NCBI GenBank assembly: GCA_009809945.1
Contig: WTPW01001561.1
Location: forward strand, 50,474 to 114,473
Direction of reading: 5' to 3'
DNA length: 64,000 nucleotides
Origin: Gigaspora margarita
Taxonomy: Eukaryota; Glomeromycota; Glomeromycetes; Diversisporales; Gigasporaceae
Shown: positions 12,170 to 22,847 of the stretch, one piece after another
Layout of the letters: every line of letters begins with the position of its first letter
How positions within the stretch are numbered: position 1 is the stretch's first letter
The notes under the pieces: generated by a model
The model's database searches: none
What the model was told of the DNA's origin: nothing
Seen by the model: the letters and a program-made list of their open reading frames with translations, nothing else
Position numbers and translations under genes: made by a program

Positions 12170-14639
12170 TACGTTTTGTAACTGAATTTTTTACAGTAAC
12201 TCGCATGGAAATCACAATAATTCAAATGAAATCTAACAACCTTAACTACATACTATGGTCATAAAAATAGTAAGCTCTGCAATAGAATTTTTTACGATAA
12301 TTTCAATGCAAACTAACTCAATCTTAACTACATATTATGCGTCAATTAAGTTCTGTAACAGAATTTTTTATGATAAAAATTATGATAATTCCAATATAAA
12401 CCAACTTATCTTAACTACACTTTAAGGCGAGTCAGTAGAAATCAACAAAAGTTTTTATAATAAAGATTTTTTAAAATTTTGGATAGTAGTAATTCAACAA
12501 AAATTTACTAAATTTAATAAAAATTTTTTAAATAAATTCTATAAACCTGCAGAATAAATTTAGAAAATTTTTTTTATCAAATTTGGTTGTTTTTGATAAC
12601 TGATAAGTTATCTTTATTCAAAGTTAAAAAAAAAAACTTATCAAAAAATATTTGCTTGATTTCTATTAACTCAACCCATATTATATTGTAGCTATCAGAA
12701 TAATGAGTAAATCCTGTAACAAAAGTTTCACAGTAACTTGATAGAAATTACAATAATACTAATACAAACTAACTCAATCTTAACTATATACATACTATGT
12801 ATTAGTAGAATAGCAAATAAGTTGGGCAACAGAAAATTTTTCCATATATTGTGATCACTGTAATAGTAAGTAAGCTCTGTAACAAAATTTTTTATAGTAA
12901 ATACAATAGAAATTATAATAATTCTGATATAAAAACCAAATAATATATGATTACCAAAATAGCAAGTTTTGCAAAATTTTTACAGTACCATATAACAGAA
13001 ATTATAATGATTCCAATACAAGCTAACTTAATCATATATTGCAATCATTAGATTAGCAAGTATGTTTAGTAACAATTTTATAGTAACTCACTATAGAAAT
13101 TATAAAAAACAATTATAATAGTTCTAATGTAATCTTATTTACATTTTGTGGTTACAAATATAGTGAGTTCTGTAACAAAAATTTTTTACAGCTACTCAAG
13201 GTAGAAATTATAATAATTATTATAAAAATTAATTTGATTTTACCTACATATTGTGCTCACAGAATAGCAAGTTTTGTAACAGAATTTTTTATATTATTTT
13301 TTGATAGAAAATATAATAATTTCAATACAAATTAACTTAACTACTATATGTTACATTAGTAAGTATGTTATACAACAGAATTTTTACAATAACTTATAAT
13401 AAAAATTACTATAATCCTAATACAGTCAAACCTCTCTATAGTCACACCTTTGGGATACAAAAAATAATTGGTAAAGATAAATTTGTAATTACATTAATTT
13501 TGTGACTATAGATAGGTATGATTGTACAAACTAATTCAATCTTAACTAATAGAAATTAGAATAATTTTAATACAAACTAATTCAATCTTAACCACATACT
13601 TTAGTTATATTAGTTTTAATACAATTTACTTTGGCATAGTTATATATTGTAATCACATCATAGCAAATAAATTATAACAGAATCTTTATAGTATCTTAAT
13701 GATAATTTTAATATCAACTATTATAGTCCATATCATTATAAAATTTTTTAAATACCTTATAAATAATATAAAGTTAATTTCTTAGTTTTTATAATATAAA
13801 TAAATTTTTTATTTGGTAACCCAGATTTTTTTTTTTTAAAAAAAAATTTAAAATTAATAAATTAATAAATAAGTTTTTAACAGTAAATTACAACTCAACT
13901 AAGCATTAAATATAAGTTTTATGCTAAATTATTTTGCAGAAAATTATAATAAATCATGGCTATTAATTTCAATACAAACTAATTCAACTTTAATACATAT
14001 TTTTGTTACCACAATAGTAAGTTTTGTAACAATTTTTTTTTTATAGTAGATTATTATAGAAATTACAACTATAATTCAAATACAAATTAACTCAAAAACA
14101 TACTACATGTTATTGCAATAGCTAGTAAGTTTTGTTACAAAAATTTTTATAGTAAATTATAATGTAAATTTTATAATAGTTAATTTTAACACAAACTAAC
14201 TCAACTACTACTTTAGTTAGTAAAGTTTTGCTACAAAAGTTTTTAAAGTAATAATAATAAAAATTACAACTATTTGTTATTACAATTGCAAGTCTTGTAG
14301 CAAAATCTTTTACAATAGAAATCATAACTATTAACTCTAATACAAACCAATTCCACTATATGCTGCATATTATTGCAATAGTCTGTAAGTTTTTAACAAT
14401 TTTTATAAGAAAATCATGATTAACAATTTTAATACAAGCCAACTTAACTATATTCTACAATAGCAAACAAATTTTTATAGTAAATTCTAATAGAAACTAT
14501 GGTTGTTAATTTAATACAAAACTAACTTGACCATCTTTTGTATATACTACAATAGCTTATAAATTTTATAACAAAGTTTTTGTAATAAATTCTGATAGAC
14601 TTCATAGCATAATTCCAAATCAAACAAAGTTTAGCAATA
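12170..14639. repeat. Degenerate satellite array, monomer about 100-110 bp
   Basis: A recurring block reads, with variation, AGTAAGTTTTGTAACAGAAT, then TTTTTACAGTAACT, then ATAGAAATTATAATAATTCT, then AATACAAACTAACTCAATCT, then TAACTACATACTATGG. About twenty diverged monomers can be followed in one orientation, and monomer remnants recur at about 15190-15310, 16940-17010 and 18340-18660. Monomers differ strongly, indicating an old array. It is interrupted by MITEs and other insertions and contains no gene. Confidence 0.75.
13423..13524. mobile_element. Pogo/mariner-type MITE, 102 bp
   Basis: Left CAGTCAAACCTCTCTATAGT and complement of right CAATCATACCTATCTATAGT form an inverted repeat, with TA on each side (13421-13422, 13525-13526). 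CAGTCAA-type ends and TA targets are typical of Tc1/mariner/pogo relatives. It sits within a satellite monomer of the surrounding array. Related copies are at 44007 and 57891. Confidence 0.7.
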
Positions 14640-15188
14640 TACCATAGTGCACTGACCAAAGTACCTAGGGTATAATACAATCTACTTATAAAAAAACTTA
14701 CAAAAGGCCTGAATATATTATTTAGCAGCAGGTTATTGTTACAAGAAAAAATTTTTAAGCATATATATATTTTGCACTTATAATGAGCAGTCTAAAAATT
14801 TTAAAAAGCCTATATTTAATTATAGAGGTTTTATGTTTTGCACTAGGTACTTTACAATAGGGGTATTGAAAAAGAGGTACTTTGGTTAGTGCACTATGGC
14901 AGTGTTGTCACAGGACAGCTTTGGACAATAGTTTGGACAATTTTGGACAATTTTGAACAATTAAATAAAGTAAAATTACTTAAAATTTTATTAAGATAAT
15001 CTATTTTAATTTTAACTGAAATGTGTTCAGCACCTAAAAAAAAATATAGTTATATATTTTTTAGACAGATTTATTAATTATTAAAGCCTGGACAAGCTTT
15101 GGGCAATCTTGGACATTTGGTCAATTTTGGACTTGGACAAGCCAAAAAAGACTGTGGGCAGCCAAAACATACACACTGCACTATGGTA
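14640..15188. mobile_element. MITE with TACCATAGTGCACTGACC ends, split by an hAT element
   Basis: Left end TACCATAGTGCACTGACC is followed by AAAGTACC. The complement of the right end is TACCATAGTGCACTAACC plus AAAGTACC, one difference in 26 bases. The element runs 14640-14899, and its last two bases (TA) lie at 15187-15188, because an hAT element inserted inside its right terminal repeat. Interior blocks (CTAATACAATCTACTTATAA, AAAACTTACAAAA) are shared with relics at about 18990-19130, 21683-21841 and 35028-35476. Confidence 0.65.
14900..15178. mobile_element. Non-autonomous hAT element, 279 bp
   Basis: A perfect 8-bp target duplication CACTATGG flanks it (14892-14899 and 15179-15186). Ends CAGTGTTGTC and, as complement, CAGTGTGTAT share the CAGTGT hAT terminus. 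Inside, TTTGGACAATTTTGGACAA repeats near the left and TTGGACATTTGGTCAATTTTGG near the right form subterminal repeats. It inserted into the right end of another MITE and so is the younger of the two. No transposase. Confidence 0.8.
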
Positions 15189-15442
15189 CTATTTGTTATA
15201 GCAATTTTGCAAAAAAATTTTATAGCAAATGTAATAGAATTTATGCCTGTAATTTTAATGCAAAAACTAGCTCAACTATATACTGTGCTACTACAATTTT
15301 TAGAACTATATTTTTTTAAACTTTTTAAAAAAAGGTACACAAAATTGTGTTAGCTTATTTTAGATAAAGAGGTTTTTTAGTGATGACAAGTAGTTACTAC
15401 ATAGTAAAGTTCAAAATTTACTATATAAATTAATCATAAGTA

Positions 15443-15851
15443 GGCCTCTACAAAAATTATCCATGTGATTTTAGAATTTTTGAAGGCTATAAAACCAATA
15501 TTATACAAATAATATTTGAACTAAACCCATATGTGGATTTAGTATAATAAATCTACTTTTGGAAAATATACTTCATTTATTTCTTATGTGTGCTTGCTAC
15601 TTGTAGCAGGCCTTCAAAGTCAAATCAAACAGGTACAGGCTCAGACCAAGCTCTTAGACCCATACTCATCTGACTTTAAAGGCCTGCTATTAGCAGCAAG
15701 CACACATGAGATATAAATAAAGCATATTTTCTGAAAGTAGGCTTTCATGCTAATTCCATATACCAATTTTAGTTCAAGTATCAATTGTGTAATAATGGTG
15801 TTATAGCCTTCAAAAAATTTCAAAATCATATAGATAATTTTTGCAGAGGCC
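15443..15851. mobile_element. Palindromic TA-flanked MITE, 409 bp
   Basis: Left GGCCTCTACAAAAATTAT and complement of right GGCCTCTGCAAAAATTAT, flanked by TA (15441-15442, 15852-15853). The arms continue inward through AGAATTTTTGAAGGCTATAA and GTGTGCTTGCTACTTGTAGC blocks with their complements, so most of it folds on itself. Inserted into a foldback-element arm. Short open frames on both strands here are mirror images of the palindrome. Confidence 0.7.
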
Positions 15852-15913
15852 TAATTATAAGCACTTATATAAATATGTTCAGGATAGCAAATATATGTTT
15901 TTCAAATTTTTAT

Positions 15914-16871
15914 TATTTTTTTTTTTGTGTCAAAGTTACCACTATGGGGAAAGGTTTTTATTCAAGCAAACAGATCAAGGGTGCATCTTTAAGCACCCAA
16001 TATTTGTTACATTGATAAGGATACAACTAGCTACACGTACAACTTTTGGTTGTCTAATTTAAGTAGTCCGCCTGAAGGTTCTACACTAGTTGTCATACCT
16101 GCAATCCAACTAGAGGGTTACCTATTTAAACCCTTTGGTCCTTGCTTTGTCTACCAATCCTACTTGTATCACTAGTACAATTCTCTATTACATTAGTTAG
16201 TCAAGATTAGTCCCAGATGCTTACAGAATTTTCTTAGGACTAGTTTATTCTTGTGGCACACTTGGTAGAGCAGTCCCTGTCCCACACAGATATTACATAC
16301 ACTTTGGTAACTTATGCATCTACTGAGGCAGACCACTTGCAGTCCAGGGATAGCCTAAACTGCTACTATTACCTACTTCTGCCCTTACAAGGTTCACTCC
16401 AATTCTAGCACCTACCTTTACCATCCTACTGGTCCTTACACTGGATCCACAAACTTCCAAATCAGTTAGTCCAGAAGGGTCAATATGGCTTTCTTCCCTT
16501 AGTACCTACTGCCAGAATATAGGTCCTTTTTCTCTGGTATGACTCTAGCGGCCAGGTTGGTGGACCATCCTTGAGAGTCTTGTCGTCTGATTCTCTGGCT
16601 CTGGTTTCTGATATTTTAGCTTTGGTAGCACTGTCAAAGATCTTTGCTACCTCCTTACTTGGGACTTGCCAAACAGGGTTCCATTTCTTCAGTTCCTTGG
16701 ATTTTGTACACCGAAGCTCCCATTCAAGATGGTGTACCAAGCAACTAATTGACAAGAAACAGATACCAAAACACAGGCCTATTTTTCAAAGCATTGTCAG
16801 TGGGATTTGAACTCTAGTCCTGCTGCCTGGAGGGTGACAACTTACCAACTTCTCTAAATTGCCACACCCTT
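15914..16871 (-). mobile_element. tRNA-derived SINE-like retroposon, reverse copy
   Basis: Read on the minus strand, it starts near 16871 with a tRNA-like head: an A-box-like TAGAGAAGTTGG and a B box AGTTCAAATCC about 50 bases further on (around 16810). The body matches the plus-strand copy at 23834-24577. It ends in an A run (seen as T at 15914-15926). Flanking 15-base repeats TTTTCAAATTTTTAT (15899-15913) and TTTTCAAAATTTTAT (16872-16886) differ at one position. Open frames on both strands at 16480-16810 are non-coding. The copy is longer than the other one, so the family has length variants. Confidence 0.7.
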
Positions 16872-17111
16872 TTTTCAAAATTTTATACAAATTGGAGAAC
16901 TTTTTATTATTTAATTTTTAATTTTTAAGTTCATTAGATTATAATTGCAATACAAACTAAATCACATACTATTATAATAGCAAGTTTTATAACAAAATTG
17001 TTTATACAGTGCAAGCATCCTTAAACTAACAAGTTATATATATAAATAACCAAATATTTAATAATATTGTGTATTTTTACACAAAACAAAGCAATTAGTG
17101 GATAATATAAA

Positions 17112-18046
17112 TAGGGAGCTACTATTTTCATCATGGTATTTTGCTATTTCTATCATAGTTATACAAAATATCTATTTTTAGAATTCTCTCTAACTTTAAT
17201 TTTAGTTCTAATTCTAACCCTAACTCTAAATCTAAAAACCAATAACAAATAAGTAAATCCTCTTTGGGCTCTAATTGAAAGTTGTAGAGCTCATTTTTCT
17301 GATTCTAACAGTAGTTAAATTATCAAAATTGGCATAGTGGATCCTAAAATACTTGGGATCAAAAAAGAGAACATAAGGATCAGCAAACTCACTATTACAC
17401 AAAATATAGAAATGCCATCAAATAAAAAATCATAATTTGTACAGAATTTTATTATCACAATTGATTTTGAGTTCCTAAGTAAATTTGTTTTTTGGCTCAA
17501 AAAATGCTAGTTTTTTAAAATATATTTTATTATTTTCATAGTAAAAATTTTCACTACAATAAAAAATCTTCTCAAACCATATTTAAAGAAAAAAATAAAG
17601 TTAGAAAAAAGCTGTCAAATAAAAAATCATAATTTGCATGGAATTTTATTATTACAATTGACTTTAGGCTCTTAAGTAAATTTGTTCTTTGGCTCAAAAA
17701 ATGCTAGTTTCTTAAGATAAGTTTTATTAGTTTCTTAGTAAAATTTTTCACTACAATAAAAAACTTTTCAAACTATATACTGTATAAAGAAAAATAAATA
17801 GTTTGTGTAACAGTGAAATTGCTGATCCTTATATTCTCTTCTTTGATCCCAAGTATCTTCTACTATTAGAATTAGAAAAATGAGCTCTACAACTTTTAAC
17901 TAGGAAACAAAGAAGGTTTACTTATTAGTTTTAGAGTTAGAATTATAGTAAATTTATAATATAATATATTAAATACTAAAAATAGAATCTTGTATAACCA
18001 TAGTGGAAATAGTAAAATATCATAGTAGAAATAAGTATTCCCTATA
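17112..18046. mobile_element. Foldback element, about 0.9 kb
   Basis: Left AGGGAGCTACTATTTTCATC and the complement of the right AGGGAATACTTATTTCTACT open an inverted repeat spanning nearly the whole element. The arms include ATCATAGTTATACAAAATAT, CTGATCCTTATRTTCTC and the CTAAGTAAATTTGTTTTTTGG motif. A short direct repeat ATAAAT borders both ends. Internally it also repeats GCCATCAAATAAAAAATCAT (about 17412 and 17611). No gene; the open frame at 17315-17500 falls within an arm. Confidence 0.6.
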
Positions 18047-18989
18047 AATATTACAATATAAACCAATATTTAATAAAATATTTTTTTGTAATTTTAGTCA
18101 GAATTATACTAATTTTAAATAATTTTGGCCAAAATTAAATGCCAAATTTTAAATTTATTAATAAAATTAGTTAATTATAAAAGAAAAAACTGGGTTAAAT
18201 TCTAATTAACTAAAAAAAAATAAACTTTGTTACTTTGTTCTTTTATAAGAAATTTGGTTTATAACTATTCTAGTTTTTATTTATACTCTTTTAAAATATG
18301 TATTATATGTTAATTTAAGAATGATCTGCACTGTAGTAAATTATAATGTTCTGTATTATGTTACAAATTATTTTATACAAAATAATAGAATTCATGACTG
18401 TAATTCCAATACAGCTATATATCATAGCAATAAGTTTTACAACAAAATAGTTTTACAATAAAGCTTGATAAAATTTATAACTAAAGTTCCAATACAGACT
18501 GATTTACTTTAATTGTATTTTGTATACTGTATTACTAAAATAGTTTGTAAATTTTTGTAACAAATCTTTTACATTTATATTAGTAATTATAACATTTATA
18601 TTAGTAATTATAACATTTATATTAGTAATTATAACATTTATATTAGTAATTATAACATTAATTCCAATATATATCACTTGATTATTTTTTATTTGAATTT
18701 TATCCTTTCTCTTTTTGTAATATATATTTGATTAGATTTCTTATATATAATTTTAAATTTTTTTACTCTTATTCTAAAATATATTAATTTTTGTTACTTC
18801 TCTTAGTGTATAACATATATTACATAGTATAATATCTTTATTATATTCTTTACTCCTTTTCTTTCTATATAACAAAATTTAAATGACTTTATAAATTTAT
18901 ATATTTATATATGATATTAAAGACCCCTTTTCAAGAATATTATAAAATATCTGTAACTATTCTTACAGGACCCTGAACAATTACTGTAT
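18047..18989. other. Satellite remnants and a 21-bp tandem repeat
   Basis: AT-rich, gene-free. About 18340-18560 carries decayed copies of the ~100-bp satellite monomer. At 18569-18658 a 21-bp unit, AACATTTATATTAGTAATTA plus T, is repeated four times nearly without change, indicating a recent local expansion. Confidence 0.65.
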
Positions 18990-20190
18990 TGCACTGATCA
19001 ATGTATCCCAGGTCTAATACAATCTAACCAAAAAAAAACTTATAAAATACCCATGTGTCTCTTAATTAGCAATAGGTATTTTGCATAGGGATCTTTTGCT
19101 AGAAGGGTATTTTGTATAGGGTAACTTGTTTCAACTAAATATAAGCTATCTTACTTTTTTGAAACAAAATTATAGTAAATTTTTTTGTTCTGTAAAACAG
19201 ATCACATCTCTAGTACAATAGTTGGAATAAAAAAATTCCAGTTATTTCCATAGTATAGTTCATGACACCTAAAGACTAAAATGCATAATTTGTCCTATTT
19301 GAACATATTTATAATAAATTTTGATGTTTTGTTAATTTCTTGTATTTTGATTGGTTAAAAATTTTTTTAATAGCTAAAATTTTATTAATTAGCAAATTTT
19401 TTAATATTAGCCAATAAACAAAGGCCAAAACATGCGACTTGTCCTATTTTTGTTAATTTTTTAATGTATCATATAAAAATTGAGTACATTTAAAATGCTA
19501 TAAATCAAGAATATATAATAATTATTTTCAAAATAAAGCCACTAAGTTGTAGCAAATTAACATTGCTACAATATAGCATATATATCTTTTCTGTAGTATA
19601 ATCTATAATTTTTGAAATTATTTTAGTTTTTAGATATTGTGCACTGTAGAAAATAGCTAGAAATTTACTTTTTATTCCCATCATTGCATATCTGCACATA
19701 TGCACATACCCATGATACCTACCTACCTGAAAACTATCTATCTATCTCACCCTTCTATTTAAAAGATCCATTTGCCCATCTATCCACCTATTATATACCC
19801 AATTAACCACTTACCCACCTGTAAAAACATCTATCTACCCAAAGAGAAAAACAAAAAAAAAATAAAATGTAGATAAATAAAAAAGTGAAATATTAGCTTA
19901 AAGGTAATTTAATTAATAATTTAAATTAAAAATAAGAAAAATTGTAAAAATAAAAATATAATTTAAAAACTTATAATTTAAAAAAATAAATAAAAAAAAA
20001 CTATAATTAAAATGAATAATAATAATTAAAAAGAAAAAATATAATTTATAAAAAAATAATTAAAAAAAGTTAAAAGCAAAATAAAAAATAAAAAAAAAGT
20101 TAAAAAAATTAAAATCAAAAAAAAATTAAAATAAAAAATTATTAAAAAAAAGCTAAATAAATAATAAAACAAAAGAAAAAAACAAATGAA
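18990..20190. other. MITE relic, CTAT/CTACC microsatellite and A-rich DNA
   Basis: 18990-19130 is a diverged relic of the TACCATAGTGCACTGACC MITE family (TTGCACTGATCAATGTATCC, then CTAATACAATCTAACC). 19715-19830 has an imperfect CTACCTACC/CTATCTATC microsatellite. 19850-20190 is A-rich simple sequence. No gene. Confidence 0.5.
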
Positions 20191-20194
20191 ATAA

Positions 20195-21430
20195 ATATTA
20201 ACTCTTTTTGATGATCTCTCATACCAAAAATTTCAAGAAAACTGATCTACAAAAAACTGTATAGTTAGTATATCTAAACACAATAAAACTTTACCAAGCT
20301 GCTATTGGGTACAAAGTCTATTTACTAGATGTTCTGCACATAAAATAGAGATGAAAAAGACTAGCAGACTTTTAAATGAGGCACCTTGGTGGGCTTTGGT
20401 ACTATCAAGCAAAGATATAGTAGAGAAACTCTGGAGCTTTGTCAAGCCCTATAGATATAAAAGTAGAAGTAGAGACTTGGTTAGGTATACTATTCTATGT
20501 AGCATAACTCTTACAAACTCCTTTAAATTTTGGTACTTTCTATGGTGTCCCTTTGGACTTTTCAAAATTTCAAAAAAGTGGGCATTTTAGCTTATCTCTC
20601 CAAAAGATCAGTAGTGTTTACTCCTTCCAAATTGGGATCACGCCAACCAAATTAGAACCAAGTCACAAGTGAAATCAGGTTTTTAAGATAAACAATGAAT
20701 AACATGTAGGATGTTTTGGAGTAAAACTGAAATAAAATTTCTTTCTGGAATATTCTTTTAGGCATAGATTTTCTTCCTTATTTTTACATATAATACTTAG
20801 ATGAGACGATTTCTTGCGCAGTATTGTATAATTCTTATTATCGAGCATAGGCGTAAATTGTGCTATTATAACCATTTACTTTTTGCCCTCCCTTCTTTCT
20901 TTTCATATTTTTCTTTGTTTACATTTTGGTTTTTTGTTTAGGTACTGTAGTTATTTCCCTTTTTTTTTTACTTTCTTTTATTTTTATTATTTGTTTTTTT
21001 TTCTTGCAAATTTTTGCAGCTCAAGAAGTTAGGAAAAGAGGGTTAAAAAGTAGGCAGTTATGATAGGTGGCAAACTTCCAATCGGTGATTCAGACACTCT
21101 AAATCTATTAAGATGAGGGTTACGATAAGAAAAAAAGTTTGATATAGCAAGTCACATTTAAGAATTGTATTGACACCTGGGCGGATCGCACTTTAATTCT
21201 TGAGTTTACCTAGAGTAGGCCACATATAATGTACTGAGGTTACAAAATATATGTTTAAATAAAGTTGCAGAATGACTGCCAAATTAAAAAAAAAAATAAA
21301 AAATAAAAATAAATAAAAATAAATAAATAAATAAAATAAAAAAAATTATTAAAAAAAATAAATAAAAAAAATAAATCAAAAAAAATTTAAATAAAATAAA
21401 AAGAAGTGAAAAAAAAATAAAAAAAATGAA
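20195..21430 (+). mobile_element. Poly(A)-tailed retroposon copy (headless family), plus strand
   Basis: The 5' part begins near TATTAACTCTTTTTGATGATC, like the clear copies at 40805 and 45244, and later shares CCAAAAGATCAGTAGTGTTT, CATATAATACTTAGA and TTTCTTGCGCAGTAT. It ends in a long A-rich tail with AATAAATAAA interruptions (about 21284-21430). Target duplications cannot be resolved in the A-rich surroundings. An open frame of 79 codons at 20351-20590 is not conserved in the other copies, so it is not called as a gene. No tRNA- or 5S-like head was recognised. Confidence 0.55.
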
Positions 21431-22847
21431 TCAGGCATGTATATACATATGTACTAGAGCTTAAGTGCCAGCAAAACTTGCAAAGTTCTAGTACATACAT
21501 ATGTACATATGTATGCATATATATATACAAAACTGTTTGCACAAGTTCATATGTGTAAGAATCTTTTTACCAATAATAAGCTTCCTCTACAATAATTCTA
21601 CCTTGACAGTTTACAAGTGCCAGAAGTTATTAAATATTTCATAATAGTATTTATTCGGTAAAGTTATTATATTAGGCATTGTGCAGTATAAAATTTCTGG
21701 GTCTTATACAATATTCTGCTTTCAATAATTATAAAATACCTAGGTATTATTCTTGGAAAAAAAATATGCCATGCAAAATACCCAAGCACTTTGCATAGAG
21801 GTATGAAAAAGAGGAGTCTTTAGTCAGTGCACTTTGGTATATTTGATTTGGTATATATGAAATAAGGTAAATTTTTTAAAAAAATTTAAAAAGTGGTATA
21901 TAAAAAATAAGTTTTTTGAATAAATGTGGAGGGTAAAATGAGATAAATAAAAAAATAGTGGTAGGAATTTTTATAAGTAAATTTTTATAATTTTTAAGGT
22001 AGTATATATAATTGCTGTAAATTATCATACTATATAAAATGCATTGTACATATATATATTATTATTAATTGGATATATCTAGTAATACCTGATATTGAAC
22101 TTTAGTAAACAATTTTTATTGAGAATAAACAGAATATACATATAAATATAATGAATACATCAGCAAAATTTTTAAACAGATATATATATCAATATATAGC
22201 AGTTAATCAATATATATCAATTGAAATTATCGATATATATTGATTAATAGCTATATATCAATATATATCTATAACAATATATAATAATTATTGATATATA
22301 ATAATTATAATTACTTTCAATTATTAATAATTTTTATAAAAATTGTTAGATGTTTTCAAACTTTTACAAATGTTTTTATGATAACTAATAATCAAAATAG
22401 GCTCAAATTTTTACTTCAATAATATTTATTTAACTATAACATATTAAAATTCAGCCAATTTGGATTGATTATTCTTAAAAAATTGTTTATAAACAATAGT
22501 TAATTTTTTTTAAACATTAACTATAGTTTACAAACAATTTATCAAGAACTATTGATCCAAATTAGCTGAATTTTATATGTTATAGTTGAATAAATATATT
22601 ATTCACAGTGAAAATTTGAGCTGATTTTAATTAGTATTTAATAAGAAAATGTCTGTCAAATTTTAAAAAAATCTAACAAATTTTTGTTATATATAAAACT
22701 CAGCAGGAGTGTTTCACATTGATTGTAACCTAGAAGATTACTATCAATATATATTACTTTAGAAATTTTGCTAATGTATTACTATAAAATTTTAATTTGG
22801 TTGAGTTATAGAAAATAAAAAATTTATATATATAATTTAATCTAGTA
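21431..22847. other. AT-rich stretch with palindromes and a MITE relic
   Basis: 21445-21520 has inverted ACATATGTACTAGAG words. 21683-21841 is a relic of the TACCATAGTGCACTGACC MITE family (right end GTCAGTGCACTTTGGTATA). 22160-22310 is dense in TATATATCAATATATA inverted repeats. 22400-22640 forms an imperfect palindrome around TAAACAATAGTTAA. No gene. Confidence 0.5.

Larger units (their letters stand above)
15362..16925. mobile_element. Foldback-element relic split by a MITE and a SINE
   Basis: Three pieces (about 15362-15442, 15852-15913, 16872-16925) line up in order with the arm of the palindromic element at 58480-59916: a GTAGTTACTACATAGTAAAG block, then TAAGCACTTATATAAATATG, then ACAAATTGGAGAACTTTTTA. 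The gaps are filled by a TA-flanked MITE and a reverse-oriented SINE, each with its own target duplication. Thus the foldback is the oldest of the three. Confidence 0.6.

Noticed and set aside
16480-16810. Overlapping 79- and 91-codon frames
   Set aside because: They lie within the reversed SINE and are not preserved in the copy at 23834-24577.
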